64,000 nucleotides of DNA from Streptomyces sp. Alt3 (GCF_030719215.1 NZ_CP120983.1:2542001-2606000); one strand, 5' to 3'; positions 31,092-39,735 are shown, counted from the first letter of the stretch. The notes: generated by a model not told the origin, from the letters alone. Numbers and translations: made by a program.

Positions 31092-32477
31092 GTGGCCCTC
31101 TCGGTCTTCGACCTCTTCTCGGTCGGCATCGGCCCGTCCAGTTCCCACACGGTCGGCCCGATGCGCGCGGCCCGCATGTTCGCCCGCCGCCTCAAGAACG
31201 AGGGCCTGCTGGTCCACACCGCGTCGGTCCGCGCCGAGCTGTACGGCTCGCTCGGCGCGACGGGCCACGGACACGGCACGCCCAAGGCCGTCCTGCTCGG
31301 CCTGGAGGGCGAGTCACCCCGCACGGTCGACGTCGAGGGCGCCGACGCCCGCGTCGAGGAGATCCGCGCCTCGGGCCGCATCAGCCTCCTGGGCGTGCAC
31401 GACATACCGTTCGACGCCGACGAGCAGCTGGTCCTGCACCGGCGCAAGGCGCTGCCGTACCACGCCAACGGGATGACCGTCCTCGCCTACGACCGCGAGG
31501 GCGCCCCGCTCCTGGAGAAGACGTACTACTCGGTGGGCGGCGGCTTCGTCGTCGACGAGGACGCCGTGGCCGGCGAGGACCCGATCATCCCGGACGACAC
31601 GGTCCTCAAGCACCCCTTCCGCACCGGCGACGAGCTGCTGCGGCTCGCCCGGGAGACCGGCCTGTCCATCTCCTCCCTGATGCTGGAGAACGAGAAGGCA
31701 TGGCGGACCGAGGACGAGATCCGGGCCGGTCTGCTGGAGATCTGGCGCGTCATGCAGGCCTGCATCGCGCGCGGTATGTCCCGCGAGGGCATCCTGCCCG
31801 GCGGTCTGAAGGTCCGCCGCCGGGCCGCGAACTCGGCCAGGCAGCTGCGCGCCGAGGGCGACCCCCAGACGCACGCGATGGAGTGGATCACCCTCTACGC
31901 GATGGCCGTCAACGAGGAGAACGCCGCCGGGGGCCGCGTCGTCACCGCCCCCACCAACGGTGCCGCGGGCATCATCCCCGCCGTCCTGCACTACTGGATG
32001 AACTTCGCGGCGGGCGGCTGCACCGAGGCCGAGAAGGACGACGGGGTCGTCCGCTTCCTGCTGGCCGCCGGCGCCATCGGCATGCTGTTCAAGGAGAACG
32101 CCTCCATCTCGGGCGCCGAGGTCGGCTGCCAGGGCGAGGTCGGCTCCGCCTGCTCGATGGCCGCGGGCGCCCTCGCCGAGGTCCTGGGCGGCTCCCCGGA
32201 GCAGGTGGAGAACGCCGCCGAGATCGGCATGGAGCACAACCTGGGCCTGACCTGCGACCCGGTCGGCGGCCTCGTCCAGATCCCCTGCATCGAGCGCAAC
32301 GGGATGGCGGCGGTCAAGGCCGTCACGGCGGCCAGGATGGCGCTGCGCGGCGACGGCAGCCACAAGGTCTCCCTGGACAAGGTCATCAAGACCATGAAGG
32401 ACACGGGCGCGGACATGAGCGTGAAGTACAAGGAGACCGCCCGCGGCGGGCTCGCGGTGAACATCATCGAGTGCTGA
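31092..32477 (+). CDS. sdaA: L-serine ammonia-lyase, iron-sulfur type
   Basis: 461 residues; both domains are fused as in single-chain (type 2) enzymes. [18 protein letters not shown] opens the beta domain, and the Fe-S cluster cysteines are in [12 protein letters not shown] and LTCDPVGG. The protein ends in IEC; in the Legionella type 2 enzyme the C-terminal cysteine tail reaches the active-site cluster, so this ending fits. It turns serine into pyruvate and ammonia. The GTG at 31092 has TTAGGAG seven bases upstream. It lies after the strong glyA terminator, so it probably has its own promoter or receives readthrough. Confidence 0.96.
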   Translation: MALSVFDLFSVGIGPSSSHTVGPMRAARMFARRLKNEGLLVHTASVRAELYGSLGATGHGHGTPKAVLLGLEGESPRTVDVEGADARVEEIRASGRISLLGVHDIPFDADEQLVLHRRKALPYHANGMTVLAYDREGAPLLEKTYYSVGGGFVVDEDAVAGEDPIIPDDTVLKHPFRTGDELLRLARETGLSISSLMLENEKAWRTEDEIRAGLLEIWRVMQACIARGMSREGILPGGLKVRRRAANSARQLRAEGDPQTHAMEWITLYAMAVNEENAAGGRVVTAPTNGAAGIIPAVLHYWMNFAAGGCTEAEKDDGVVRFLLAAGAIGMLFKENASISGAEVGCQGEVGSACSMAAGALAEVLGGSPEQVENAAEIGMEHNLGLTCDPVGGLVQIPCIERNGMAAVKAVTAARMALRGDGSHKVSLDKVIKTMKDTGADMSVKYKETARGGLAVNIIEC

Positions 32478-32485
32478 GGTGACGT

Positions 32486-32546
32486 ACCCGGGCCCGGGTG
32501 CTCACGACCTCCGCCGGGGCCACGGCCTGCCCTGACCCCACGGCGG
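32486..32546. terminator. Symmetric region between convergent sdaA and MarR genes
   Basis: A perfect 14-bp palindrome (32486-32499) is followed by a bulged hairpin with arms CCGCCGGGG (32511-32519) and CCCCACGGCGG (32536-32546). They fill the 80-bp gap between the two stop codons. Confidence 0.55.
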
Positions 32547-32557
32547 ACGGGAGAGGC

Positions 32558-33046
32558 TCAGGCGGTCTCCCGGCGCAGAGGAGCGCCGAGGGGGTCACCG
32601 GCCGCGTCGCACAGCGCACGGAGCCCTGTGGCGAGTGCGAGCTGGTCGTCGTGGGGCATGCGGTCGACCGCCTGGCGCAGCGCCTGCTCCCGGCGGTGCC
32701 TGATGGCACGCAGGTGTGTGAGGCCGGACTCGGTGAGTTCCACCTGGACCTCGCGGCGGTTGTGGGGGTGGGGGAACCTGCGGAGGAAGCCCGCGGCCTG
32801 CAGGCGGTCGCAGAGGCGGGTCACGGACGGGGCGGCCGCGGAGAGATGGCGGCCCAGCGCGCTCAGGATGATGCCGGGTTCCCGTTCGATGATGTACATC
32901 ACACGAGTCTGGGCAGCGGAGAGCGGCGCGGTGCCGAGAGCGTCCCGGCTGCGTTCCCAGGCGACTTCCAGGAGTTCCAGGACCTCTCCGATCCCGGGCA
33001 CGACGTCGGAGGCGTGCTGATGAGCGGTGGTGGGGGCCTTGTGCAT
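32558..33046 (-). CDS. MarR-family regulator
   Basis: 162 residues. The winged helix is clear: LSAAQTRVMYIIEREPGIILSALGRHLSAAAPSVTRLCDRLQAAGFLRR, with the wing HPHNRREVQVELTESG. The ATG at 33046 has GGGAG six bases upstream; the longer frame adds an unlikely arginine-rich N-terminus. It is divergent from a SpoIIE-type phosphatase across 110 bp, which is the most likely target besides itself. The inducer is unknown. Confidence 0.92.
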   Translation of the reverse strand: MHKAPTTAHQHASDVVPGIGEVLELLEVAWERSRDALGTAPLSAAQTRVMYIIEREPGIILSALGRHLSAAAPSVTRLCDRLQAAGFLRRFPHPHNRREVQVELTESGLTHLRAIRHRREQALRQAVDRMPHDDQLALATGLRALCDAAGDPLGAPLRRETA

Positions 33047-33156
33047 GTGACACTCCCGAGTGGGCCTGCGCGCCCGTTCCGGCCGGTCGTGGGTGAGTGG
33101 TCGTGGTGCGTGGTCGCTCAGACGAAGATATGTGAAGGGGAGAGGGACCGTTACCC

Positions 33157-34347
33157 ATGGACAGACCCGGTGCGATCGAACGTTCTCTGCGCGAGGCCGC
33201 GCCTCATGAGATCTTCGACGTGCTCCGTTCCGTGCTCGAGCACCGCCATCACGCCGAGGCGGTGGAGTTGCTGATGGTCGACTACGCGATGACGAAGCTG
33301 CAACCCGTCGGCATACTGCCGCACACACGCACCCCGGTGTCGGTGTACGACAGTGCTCCAGGCCGTGCGTTCGGCGCCCAGGAACCGCATTGCGTGTACG
33401 ACGACGCGGCGTCCACCGTGACGGCGCACGTGCCGCTCAGTGTCCGGGGGGACCGGCTGGGAGTCCTGAGCGTCACCTTGCGGGTCGGCGAGGACGGACT
33501 GGCGAAGGACGTTCTGGAGGAGCTTCAGCAGTGCGCGGACGGCCTGGCGCACGAAGTGGTCGTCGCGGAGCGGGACACCGATCTCTTCCTTCAGGCACGC
33601 CGGGCCGAGCGGCTGACCCTGGCCGCCGAGATGCAGTGGCAGTTGCTGCCGGGACGCTCCTGCACCCGGCCCGAGTACAGCCTCGGCGCCCAGCTGGAAC
33701 CCGCGTACGCCATCTTCGGCGACAGCTTCGACTGGTCGGCCTCGGCCGACGACCTGTACCTGACCGTCAGCAACGGCATGGGCGAGGGGATCGACGCCGC
33801 GCTGCTGACCAATCTCGCGGTCAACGCCCTGCGCAACGCCCGCCGCGCCGGTCTGAGCCTCAGCGATCAGGCGTACCTCGCCGACCAGGCGATCTACGGG
33901 CAGTACGGGGGGAGCCGGTTCACGTCGACCCTGCTGCTCCGGTTCCACCTGCCGACCGGTGACGTGGAGATCATCGACGCCGGTTCACCCCGTGTGTGGC
34001 GGGTGCGCGCGGGGGTGGTGGAGGCGATCGAGCTGGAGGCGCAGATACCCCTGGGCATGTTCGAGGACACCGACTACGTCCCCCAGCACTTCACCGTGGA
34101 ACCCGGGGACCGCCTGCTCTTCATCAGCGACGGCGTCTACGACGCGCTGTCACCCGGCGGCGAGAAGTACAGCCTTCGCGCGCTGGCCGGATCGATCACC
34201 AGCACACGTCTGCTGCCCGCACCACAGGTGCCCCGGGCGATGCTGCAGGAACTGCTGGGCCATCGAGGCTCCGGCCCGGCCGCGGACGATTCCCTGGTGA
34301 TGTGCCTGGACTGGCACGGCAGGCCCGCCGCGGACCGGGCCGGCTAG
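33157..34347 (+). CDS. GAF-like/SpoIIE-type PP2C phosphatase, divergent active site
   Basis: 396 residues. An N-terminal sensor region (to about residue 150) with a GAF-like VTAHVPLSVRGDRLGVLSVTL strand is followed by a coiled AERLTLAAEMQWQLLPG linker and a PP2C SpoIIE domain. Metal sites are partly altered. The first motif is FGDSFDW instead of GGDFYD. The second is VSNGMGEGIDAAL, where the usual aspartate before G-H-G is missing. The third, SDGVYDAL, and the final ADDSLV are normal. Such phosphatases usually act on anti-anti-sigma factors; activity here needs testing. It diverges from a MarR gene. Confidence 0.88.
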   Translation: MDRPGAIERSLREAAPHEIFDVLRSVLEHRHHAEAVELLMVDYAMTKLQPVGILPHTRTPVSVYDSAPGRAFGAQEPHCVYDDAASTVTAHVPLSVRGDRLGVLSVTLRVGEDGLAKDVLEELQQCADGLAHEVVVAERDTDLFLQARRAERLTLAAEMQWQLLPGRSCTRPEYSLGAQLEPAYAIFGDSFDWSASADDLYLTVSNGMGEGIDAALLTNLAVNALRNARRAGLSLSDQAYLADQAIYGQYGGSRFTSTLLLRFHLPTGDVEIIDAGSPRVWRVRAGVVEAIELEAQIPLGMFEDTDYVPQHFTVEPGDRLLFISDGVYDALSPGGEKYSLRALAGSITSTRLLPAPQVPRAMLQELLGHRGSGPAADDSLVMCLDWHGRPAADRAG

Positions 34348-34369
34348 CGCCGTTCGTCCGGAATCGCGG

Positions 34370-34401
34370 GGCCCGGCCGGGGCGCGGTACCCCGGCGGGC
34401 C
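34370..34401 (+). terminator. Hairpin after the phosphatase gene
   Basis: A 13-base left arm (34370-34382) pairs with 12 bases (34390-34401) with one bulged base and a 7-base loop, 22 bp past the stop codon. Confidence 0.65.
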
Positions 34402-34465
34402 GCTCCACGCCGGCTGACCGGCCACTCCCCCCACGCCGGGCGCGAGCCTCCAGGAGGTCTCGCGC

Positions 34466-34495
34466 TTGACAGCCATGCCCCGCGATAACCATCAT
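34466..34495 (+). promoter_or_regulatory. Possible promoter of the ABC/GntR cluster
   Basis: A consensus -35 box TTGACA (34466-34471) is followed after 18 bases by a weak -10 CATCAT (34490-34495), about 40 bp before the ATPase start. Confidence 0.35.
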
Positions 34496-34530
34496 TCCAT
34501 TAATTGACTAGTGGATTTGGGGCGAGGCGC

Positions 34531-35475
34531 GTGGCAGAGACGAGCAATCCGGGCGGCAGCCCGGGCAACTGGGCCCTGGAGGCCCGCGGACTGGGCAGGC
34601 GCTACCGGCGCGGCTGGGCGCTGCGTGACTGTTCCTTCCGGATCCCGGCCGGGCGGATCTGCGGTCTGGTCGGGCCCAACGGCGCGGGGAAAAGCACCCT
34701 GCTGGGCCTGGCGTCCCGTCAGGTGATGGCGACGCAGGGCGAGCTGCGGGTGTTCGGGGTGCCGGTGGGTGATCCCGAGGTGATGCCGAGGTTCGCCTTC
34801 CTCGGGCAGGACAAGCCGATGTACAAGCGGTTCTCCGTGGCGGAGACGCTGCGGATCGGCGGTGAGCTGAACCCCGGCTGGGACGCGGCCGCCGCGGAGC
34901 GGATCGTGCGCTCGGGCGACGTGCCGATGAACGCGGCGGTCGGGACGCTCTCCGGCGGGCAGCGCACCCGGGTCGCGCTCGCGCTGGCCTTCGGGAAGCG
35001 GCCGGACCTGCTCCTGCTCGACGAGCCGATGGCGGACCTCGACCCGCTGGCCCGCGACGAGATCGGCACCCTGCTGATGGCCGAGGCCGTCGAACGCGGC
35101 ACCACGGTGGTGATGTCCTCCCACATCCTGGCCGAGCTGGAGGACATGTGCGACTACCTGCTGGTGGTCGCCGACGGCCGGATCCGGATGGCGGGCGACG
35201 CGGACGCGCTCGTCCCGGCGCACCTCCTGGTGACCGGGCTGGCCGAGGACGGGGACCTGCCCGCCGCTCTCGCCCGTCACACCGTGATCGAGAAGCGCGT
35301 CCAGGGCCGCCAGTTCCGGGCGATGGTGCGGACCGACGGCCCGCTCCCCGGTGACTGGCAGGTCGCCGAGCCCAGCCTGGAGGAAGTGCTGCTGGCGCAC
35401 CTGCGCTCGCCGGACGCACCCCCGCTGTACACACCCGGCGCGCGGATCGAGAACGAGGGGACCAGGACCGCATGA
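34531..35475 (+). CDS. ABC transporter ATP-binding protein (YtrB-like)
   Basis: 314 residues. GPNGAGKST (Walker A), TLSGGQRTRVALALAF (signature) and LLLLDEPMADLDPLARDE (Walker B) are intact. The C-terminal part has no membrane segment, so it needs the adjacent permease. The GTG at 34531 (MAETSNPGG) has GGGGCGAGG just upstream; a TTG at 34504 is an alternative. It overlaps the permease gene by 4 bp. The following YtrA-like regulator suggests an antibiotic- or wall-stress-linked exporter, as for the Bacillus ytr operon. Confidence 0.93.
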   Translation: MAETSNPGGSPGNWALEARGLGRRYRRGWALRDCSFRIPAGRICGLVGPNGAGKSTLLGLASRQVMATQGELRVFGVPVGDPEVMPRFAFLGQDKPMYKRFSVAETLRIGGELNPGWDAAAAERIVRSGDVPMNAAVGTLSGGQRTRVALALAFGKRPDLLLLDEPMADLDPLARDEIGTLLMAEAVERGTTVVMSSHILAELEDMCDYLLVVADGRIRMAGDADALVPAHLLVTGLAEDGDLPAALARHTVIEKRVQGRQFRAMVRTDGPLPGDWQVAEPSLEEVLLAHLRSPDAPPLYTPGARIENEGTRTA

Positions 35476-36440
35476 CCACCACCCTGACCGGCACACCGAC
35501 CGCACGCACCGCCCGTCCGAGGCTGCTGCGCGGACTGACCTGGCTGGTCCTGCGTCAGCACCGGACCACGTTGTGCTGCGTCCTGGCCCTGACCGTCCTC
35601 GGCTCGCTCTGGATCGTCTACCAGCGCGCCCGGCTGATCGACGTGCTCGACGCCGGGGGCTGGCCCGAGAAGTCCGTGCCACTGCCCGTGGTGGGCGAGG
35701 CCTACGGGAGCCTCACCTCCCTGCTGGCCCTGCTGCCTGGCGTGCTCGCCGTGTTCCTCGGCGCGCCGCTGATCGCCGCCGACCAGGAGCAGGGCACCGC
35801 ACAGCTCGTCACCACGCAGTCCGTGACGCGCCGCCGCTGGGTCCTCGCGAAGCTCGGCTGGTGCCTCCTGATCACCCTGGTGGCCTGCTCGGTGCTCTCC
35901 GCGGTCTTCACCTGGTGGTGGCGGCCCTACCGTTCGGTCCTCGGCGACAACTGGATGGACGCCGCGGTCTTCGACACCACCGGTCCCGTCCTGCCCGCGC
36001 TCGCCCTGTTCCTCACCGCGGCCGGATTCACGATCGGCATCCTGCTGCGCCGGGTCCTGCCCTCCATGGTCGTCACCTTCGGCTTCGCCGTGGTCGCGCA
36101 GACCGCCTGGGGTATGTTCCGGGACCGCCTGGGCACACCGCGCACGATCACGTACCCGCTGGACGGCGACATGCCCGCGGGCCTGGACGACGCGTACGAA
36201 GTGGACCGCTGGGTCGGCAGCGCCGACGGCCAGCTGTACGGATGGGGCTCCTGCGCCGAGGCGACCGAGAAGGCCACGAACGCCTGCATCGAGGAGCTGG
36301 GCATCGTCGACAACGTCTTCCAGTACCTCGACTACGGCCAGATGTCCGCCATGCAGTGGACCGGCGCCGGCGTCCTGCTGGCCGGCACCGCCGCGCTGAC
36401 CGCCTTCGCCCTGTGGTGGACGTCCCGGCGTCCCCTGTAG
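35472..36440 (+). CDS. ABC transporter membrane protein
   Basis: 322 residues with about six membrane segments, typical of ABC-2-like permeases: ADQEQGTAQLVTTQSVTRRRWVLAKLGW lies between helices 2 and 3, a pattern seen in this family. A long extracytoplasmic loop of about 75 residues lies between the last two helices. It starts in a 4-bp overlap with the ATPase gene, so the two are translated together. The substrate is unknown. Confidence 0.9.
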   Translation: MTTTLTGTPTARTARPRLLRGLTWLVLRQHRTTLCCVLALTVLGSLWIVYQRARLIDVLDAGGWPEKSVPLPVVGEAYGSLTSLLALLPGVLAVFLGAPLIAADQEQGTAQLVTTQSVTRRRWVLAKLGWCLLITLVACSVLSAVFTWWWRPYRSVLGDNWMDAAVFDTTGPVLPALALFLTAAGFTIGILLRRVLPSMVVTFGFAVVAQTAWGMFRDRLGTPRTITYPLDGDMPAGLDDAYEVDRWVGSADGQLYGWGSCAEATEKATNACIEELGIVDNVFQYLDYGQMSAMQWTGAGVLLAGTAALTAFALWWTSRRPL

Positions 36441-36494
36441 GGCCGGGCCCGTCCTCTACGTAAAATGTCACTCATCGAGCGGAAGGTGATGCCC

Positions 36495-36893
36495 GTGGTC
36501 GTGTTCCGCATCGACCGGCGTAGCGGGGTGGCAACCTATCTCCAGATCGTCCGCCAGGTCGAACAGGCCCTGCGGATGGGCGCGTTGGAGGAGGGCGACA
36601 AGCTGCCCACGGCCGCACAGGTCGCCGCCGCCACCAAGGTCAACCCGAACACGACGCTCAAGGCGTACCGGGAGCTGGAGCGCGCGGGTCTGGCCGAGGT
36701 GCGCCAGGGAGCGGGGACCTTCATCACCCGCACGCTCGCCGAGCCCGGATCCGGCGGCGCCGACTGGCCGCTGCGTACGGCGTTGAACGAATGGCTGCAC
36801 CAGGCACGTGACGAGGGTCTGGGCAGCGAGGAGGTCCAGGCCCTGTTCCGGGCCTCCTTCGAGGCCGCCTACCCAGCCGCCCCGGAGTCCTGA
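36495..36893 (+). CDS. GntR-family regulator, YtrA type
   Basis: 132 residues from the GTG at 36495, which has GGAAGG eight bases upstream; upstream ATGs at 36465 and 36489 are in frame, and 36465 follows an AT-rich TACGTAAA that would suit a leaderless start. FRIDRRSGVATYLQIVRQVEQALRMGAL opens the winged helix, NPNTTLKAYRELERAGL is the recognition helix, and the short C-terminal tail lacks a large effector domain, as in YtrA. It lies downstream of the transporter genes and probably represses the cluster. Confidence 0.9.
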   Translation: MVVFRIDRRSGVATYLQIVRQVEQALRMGALEEGDKLPTAAQVAAATKVNPNTTLKAYRELERAGLAEVRQGAGTFITRTLAEPGSGGADWPLRTALNEWLHQARDEGLGSEEVQALFRASFEAAYPAAPES

Positions 36894-37013
36894 GCGCCGG
36901 TCCCCGGCCTCGGTGCCCCGCGCTCCGGCCGGTCGTGACCAGGTCCCGTTCCGCTCGCCCTGAAGCGGAAGGCGTCCGACGCGGTGCGGCTCGGGGAGCA
37001 GCGGGCCCGCCCG

Positions 37014-37046
37014 CCGCGCCGGGCCGGCACCGCCGGCCCGGTGCGG
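37014..37046. terminator. Hairpin between the GntR and EF-hand genes
   Basis: A 15-bp stem (37014-37028 and 37032-37046, one G-T pair) with a 3-base loop sits one base from the EF-hand stop codon. The genes converge, so it may serve both. Confidence 0.75.
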
Positions 37047-37047
37047 T

Positions 37048-37263
37048 TCAGGCCTTGTTCTGCGAGGCCCAGAACTCGTCGAACGTGAGCTCGCCGTCGC
37101 CGTTGGCGTCGTGGGCGTTGATGACGGCCTGGGCGACCGTCTCGGTGACGTACGGGTCACCGAGCTGCGCCATGGCGCTCTTGTACTCGGCGGCCGTGAT
37201 GCTGCCGTCGCCGTTCTGGTCGAAGCGCTCGAATGCCGTGCGTGCCGACTCGATGTCCGCCAC
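37048..37263 (-). CDS. Two EF-hand calcium-binding protein
   Basis: 71 residues. Two canonical EF-hand loops lie at D15-E26 (DQNGDGSITAAE) and D52-E63 (DANGDGELTFDE), each with the acidic ligands and central glycine. This resembles the small Cab proteins of S. coelicolor, which bind calcium and affect development. There is no signal peptide, so it acts in the cytoplasm. It starts at a GTG at 37263 with GAAGGGGCGG upstream. Confidence 0.95.
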   Translation of the reverse strand: MADIESARTAFERFDQNGDGSITAAEYKSAMAQLGDPYVTETVAQAVINAHDANGDGELTFDEFWASQNKA

Positions 37264-37336
37264 TGTTCCGCCCCTTCGTTAAGCGTTGTTGACGGGGTCA
37301 GATTATCCGGCTGCACAGGTGGCGGATCCGGCGGGC

Positions 37337-37364
37337 GACGGGCGCGGGCGGCCCCGCGCCCGTC
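37337..37364 (-). terminator. Hairpin at the 3' end of the beta-propeller gene
   Basis: Perfect 12-bp arms (37337-37348 and 37353-37364) with a 4-base loop; the upstream arm overlaps the stop codon. Confidence 0.75.
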
Positions 37365-38535
37365 AGCGGAAGACGCCGGTGTGACCGAGCGAGTAGCGTC
37401 CGGGCTGCGGGTAGACGGCCAGCCCGTGCGGACCGCTGCCGACGGGGATCCTGGCCAGCTGCCTGCCGGTGGCGGTGTCGATCGCGTACACCTCGGCGTC
37501 GTAGCGTCCGGAGAGCCAGAGCACCTTGCCGTCGGCGGAGACACCGCCCATGTCGGGGCTCCCACCGTCGGGGAGGTGCCACTTCGCGGTCAGCTCGTCC
37601 TTGGCGAAGTCGAAGACGGAGACGGATCCCTCGCCCCGGTTGGTGACGTACATCTGCTCGGAGTCCCGGCTCACGTAGAGGCCGTGGGCACCCTTGCCCG
37701 TGGGGAGCAGCTTCGGTGTCGTGAACTTCTCGCCGTCGAGCACCCACATGCCGTGCGCCATCATGTCGGCGATGTAGAAGGTGCCGCCGTCCGGTGAGAG
37801 CTTGACGTCCTGGGGCATCGCCCCCTGCTTCGGCAGTCTCTGCTGTCCCACGATCTTCATCTTCTCGGTGTCGACCTTGAGGAGTTCACCGGAGAACTCG
37901 CAGGAGACGATGAAGTACCGGCCGTCCGCGGAGAAGTCGGCGTGGTTGACGCCGGCGCAGTCCACCGGCACCGTCTTGGCGACCTTCATGGTCCGCGGGT
38001 CGCGGAAGACCAGCTCACGGTCCATCGAGGCCATGACGACGGCGTACTTGCCGTTCGGGGTGAAGTAGAGGTTGTACGGGTCGGAGACGTCGAGCGTCCG
38101 GCCGGCCTTCCCGGTGGCGGGGTCGATCGCGGTGAGGCTGTCGCCGAGGTCGTTGTTGACCCAGAGCGTCTTCAGGTCCCAGGAGGGCACGACGTGCTGC
38201 GGCTGGTCGCCGACGGGGATGGTCTCGATGACCTTGTACGTCGCCGGGTCGATCACCGACACCGTGTCGGAGTTGGTGTTGGGGACGTAGACGCGTGACG
38301 GGAAACCCTTGACGGCCGCGGAGAGCTTTCCGGGCCGGTCGGCGGCGTAGACGTCCTTCGGGTCGAGCACGGGAGGCATTCCGGGCAGGCCGGGCGGGGA
38401 TTCCGGACGGTCGGGCGGGGCGGCGGCCTCGGTGCGCGAGGGCTCGGGCCTCGCACGGTCCGCGGGAGCGGCGCAGGCCGCGAGCGCGGCGACGAGCAGG
38501 GCGGCGGCGGTCAGGGCGCGCGGGGAGGGAGGCAT
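37363..38535 (-). CDS. YncE-like beta-propeller lipoprotein
   Basis: 390 residues. The signal peptide ends in a lipobox (ALAACA, near residue 21), followed by a Pro/Arg/Ala linker and about seven beta-propeller repeats with the YVPN-type motif: SRVYVPNTNSDTVSVIDPATYKVIETIPVG, then LWVNNDLGDSLTAIDPATGK and others. Such YncE-type propellers bind ligands or partner proteins at the outer surface. The start codon overlaps the deacetylase-like stop by one base, so the two are coupled and probably act in one exported complex. Confidence 0.92.
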   Translation of the reverse strand: MPPSPRALTAAALLVAALAACAAPADRARPEPSRTEAAAPPDRPESPPGLPGMPPVLDPKDVYAADRPGKLSAAVKGFPSRVYVPNTNSDTVSVIDPATYKVIETIPVGDQPQHVVPSWDLKTLWVNNDLGDSLTAIDPATGKAGRTLDVSDPYNLYFTPNGKYAVVMASMDRELVFRDPRTMKVAKTVPVDCAGVNHADFSADGRYFIVSCEFSGELLKVDTEKMKIVGQQRLPKQGAMPQDVKLSPDGGTFYIADMMAHGMWVLDGEKFTTPKLLPTGKGAHGLYVSRDSEQMYVTNRGEGSVSVFDFAKDELTAKWHLPDGGSPDMGGVSADGKVLWLSGRYDAEVYAIDTATGRQLARIPVGSGPHGLAVYPQPGRYSLGHTGVFR

Positions 38536-39350
38536 CAGGTCAACAGCTCCGTGGTGGTCACCGCGCGCAGTCGGCGCCGGTCGATTTCGGTGAGGAGGAG
38601 GGGCAGCGCGGCAATGGTGTCGCGGTAGCCGAAGTGCAGGCTCACCACGGAGCCGTTGCGCAGCTCACCGGCGACCTTGCGGGTGACGGCGGCGACCCCG
38701 GGCGAGGTGAAGTCGAGGGAGTCCACGTCGTAGGACAGGACGTGCGGATACCCGGCCCGCCGGGCGAGGTCCTGGACGAGCGGGGTGGCGTACCGGGCAC
38801 GCGAGGGCCTGAACCAGGTACCGATGGAACCGGTCAGCCGGCGCAGGCGCCGGGCACAGCCGGTGATCTCCTCGTAGGCCCGCTCCTCGTCCATGGTGTT
38901 GATGTCGAGGTGGCTCTGGGTGTGGTTGCCGAGGTCATGGCCTCCGTCCAGGATCCGGCGGGCCATACCGGGGTTCTGGTCGAGCCAGCTGCCGACGGCC
39001 AGCACGGTGAGCCTGGCGCCGGCCCGCTCGGCCTCGCCCAGGACGGCGTGGGCCAGGGTGGGGTCGCCCTGGCCGTGGAAGGTGAGGGCCACTCGGGGCC
39101 GGCCGCGGGGGCCGTGCTCGATCTGGACGGGCTGCCCGGGGAAGCGGCGGGGAACGGCTGCCGGGGCCACGGCGCCGTGGGCCTTGTGGGCGCCGGAGCC
39201 GTCCGGTGAGCTGTCTGCGCTCCGCGCCTCCGAGGGTGGCCGCGGGGACGCGTCGCGTGCGCAGCCCGCGGCGGCCGCGCCCGCCAGGAGTGCTCCGGCC
39301 GCCGTGCGCAGGGCGCCGCGGCGGGGCACCGGTGTCCTGCGACCGTCCAT
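38535..39350 (-). CDS. Polysaccharide deacetylase-like (NodB) lipoprotein without the usual Asp pair
   Basis: 271 residues. The signal ends in AAAGC (C30), a possible lipobox. The NodB-type domain shows H143 and H147 (NHTQSH), the metal pair, and LHFGYRDTIAALP near the end. The first motif, normally TFDDG with the catalytic base, reads TFHGQGD (90-96). The motif RPPYG reads RPSRA. It may bind rather than cut wall polymers, or use D96. It is translationally coupled to the beta-propeller lipoprotein. Its start lies below a 385-bp intergenic region. Confidence 0.85.
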   Translation of the reverse strand: MDGRRTPVPRRGALRTAAGALLAGAAAAGCARDASPRPPSEARSADSSPDGSGAHKAHGAVAPAAVPRRFPGQPVQIEHGPRGRPRVALTFHGQGDPTLAHAVLGEAERAGARLTVLAVGSWLDQNPGMARRILDGGHDLGNHTQSHLDINTMDEERAYEEITGCARRLRRLTGSIGTWFRPSRARYATPLVQDLARRAGYPHVLSYDVDSLDFTSPGVAAVTRKVAGELRNGSVVSLHFGYRDTIAALPLLLTEIDRRRLRAVTTTELLT

Positions 39351-39616
39351 GGCCGTCCACCTCGCGGGTCGGTTCGGGTGCTGTTCCCCGAGACCCGAGA
39401 CACAGTAAGGCGGTACGGGTGAAATCCGGGCGTTTCCGGGCAGGGTTGCTTCCGACAGGTGATCGATGAATCACCCGGCACATCTGAAGAATGTGCAAAG
39501 AATGCCAGGCGAGTGACCCAACACACCTGCGATCCATAAGCCTTCTGGGGGTTTTTGAGCTAAATATCCCTTTTGCCACTTTGGCTCCGAGGTCGCCCGT
39601 CTGCCATAGTCGGTGA

Positions 39617-39735
39617 CACGACCTCCTCCGACCCGAGCCAGGTCCCCCGCGCGGCCGTGGACACACCCCCCATTCCACGGCCCCCTCAGAAGCCCCCGCC
39701 GAGCCACACCCAGGCCGACCGGGGGCTTCTGCGTG
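39617..39735 (+). ncRNA. Candidate small RNA with six-C hairpin loop
   Basis: A -35-like TTGGCT (39581-39586) and -10-like CATAGT (39605-39610) precede about 115 nt with no reading frame. The RNA would hold a perfect 8-bp stem GGCCGTGG/CCACGGCC (39653-39660, 39675-39682) whose loop contains CCCCCC, then a 10-bp terminator stem (39688-39697, 39721-39730). C-rich loops are a mark of the actinobacterial 6C RNA class, but only one loop here clearly qualifies. Expression is unproven. Confidence 0.35.
39688..39730. terminator. Hairpin at the 3' end of the RsbW-like gene
   Basis: Perfect arms AGAAGCCCCC and GGGGGCTTCT (10 bp, 23-base loop) lie 5 bp past the ATPase stop. It could also end the candidate plus-strand RNA. 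Confidence 0.65.

Larger units (their letters stand above)
39351..39735. other. 385-bp intergenic region with AT-rich patch and possible small RNA
   Basis: No protein gene is supported. It holds an AT-rich patch (about 39550-39580), a possible plus-strand small RNA ending in a hairpin, and the 5' region of the deacetylase-like gene. Confidence 0.6.
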
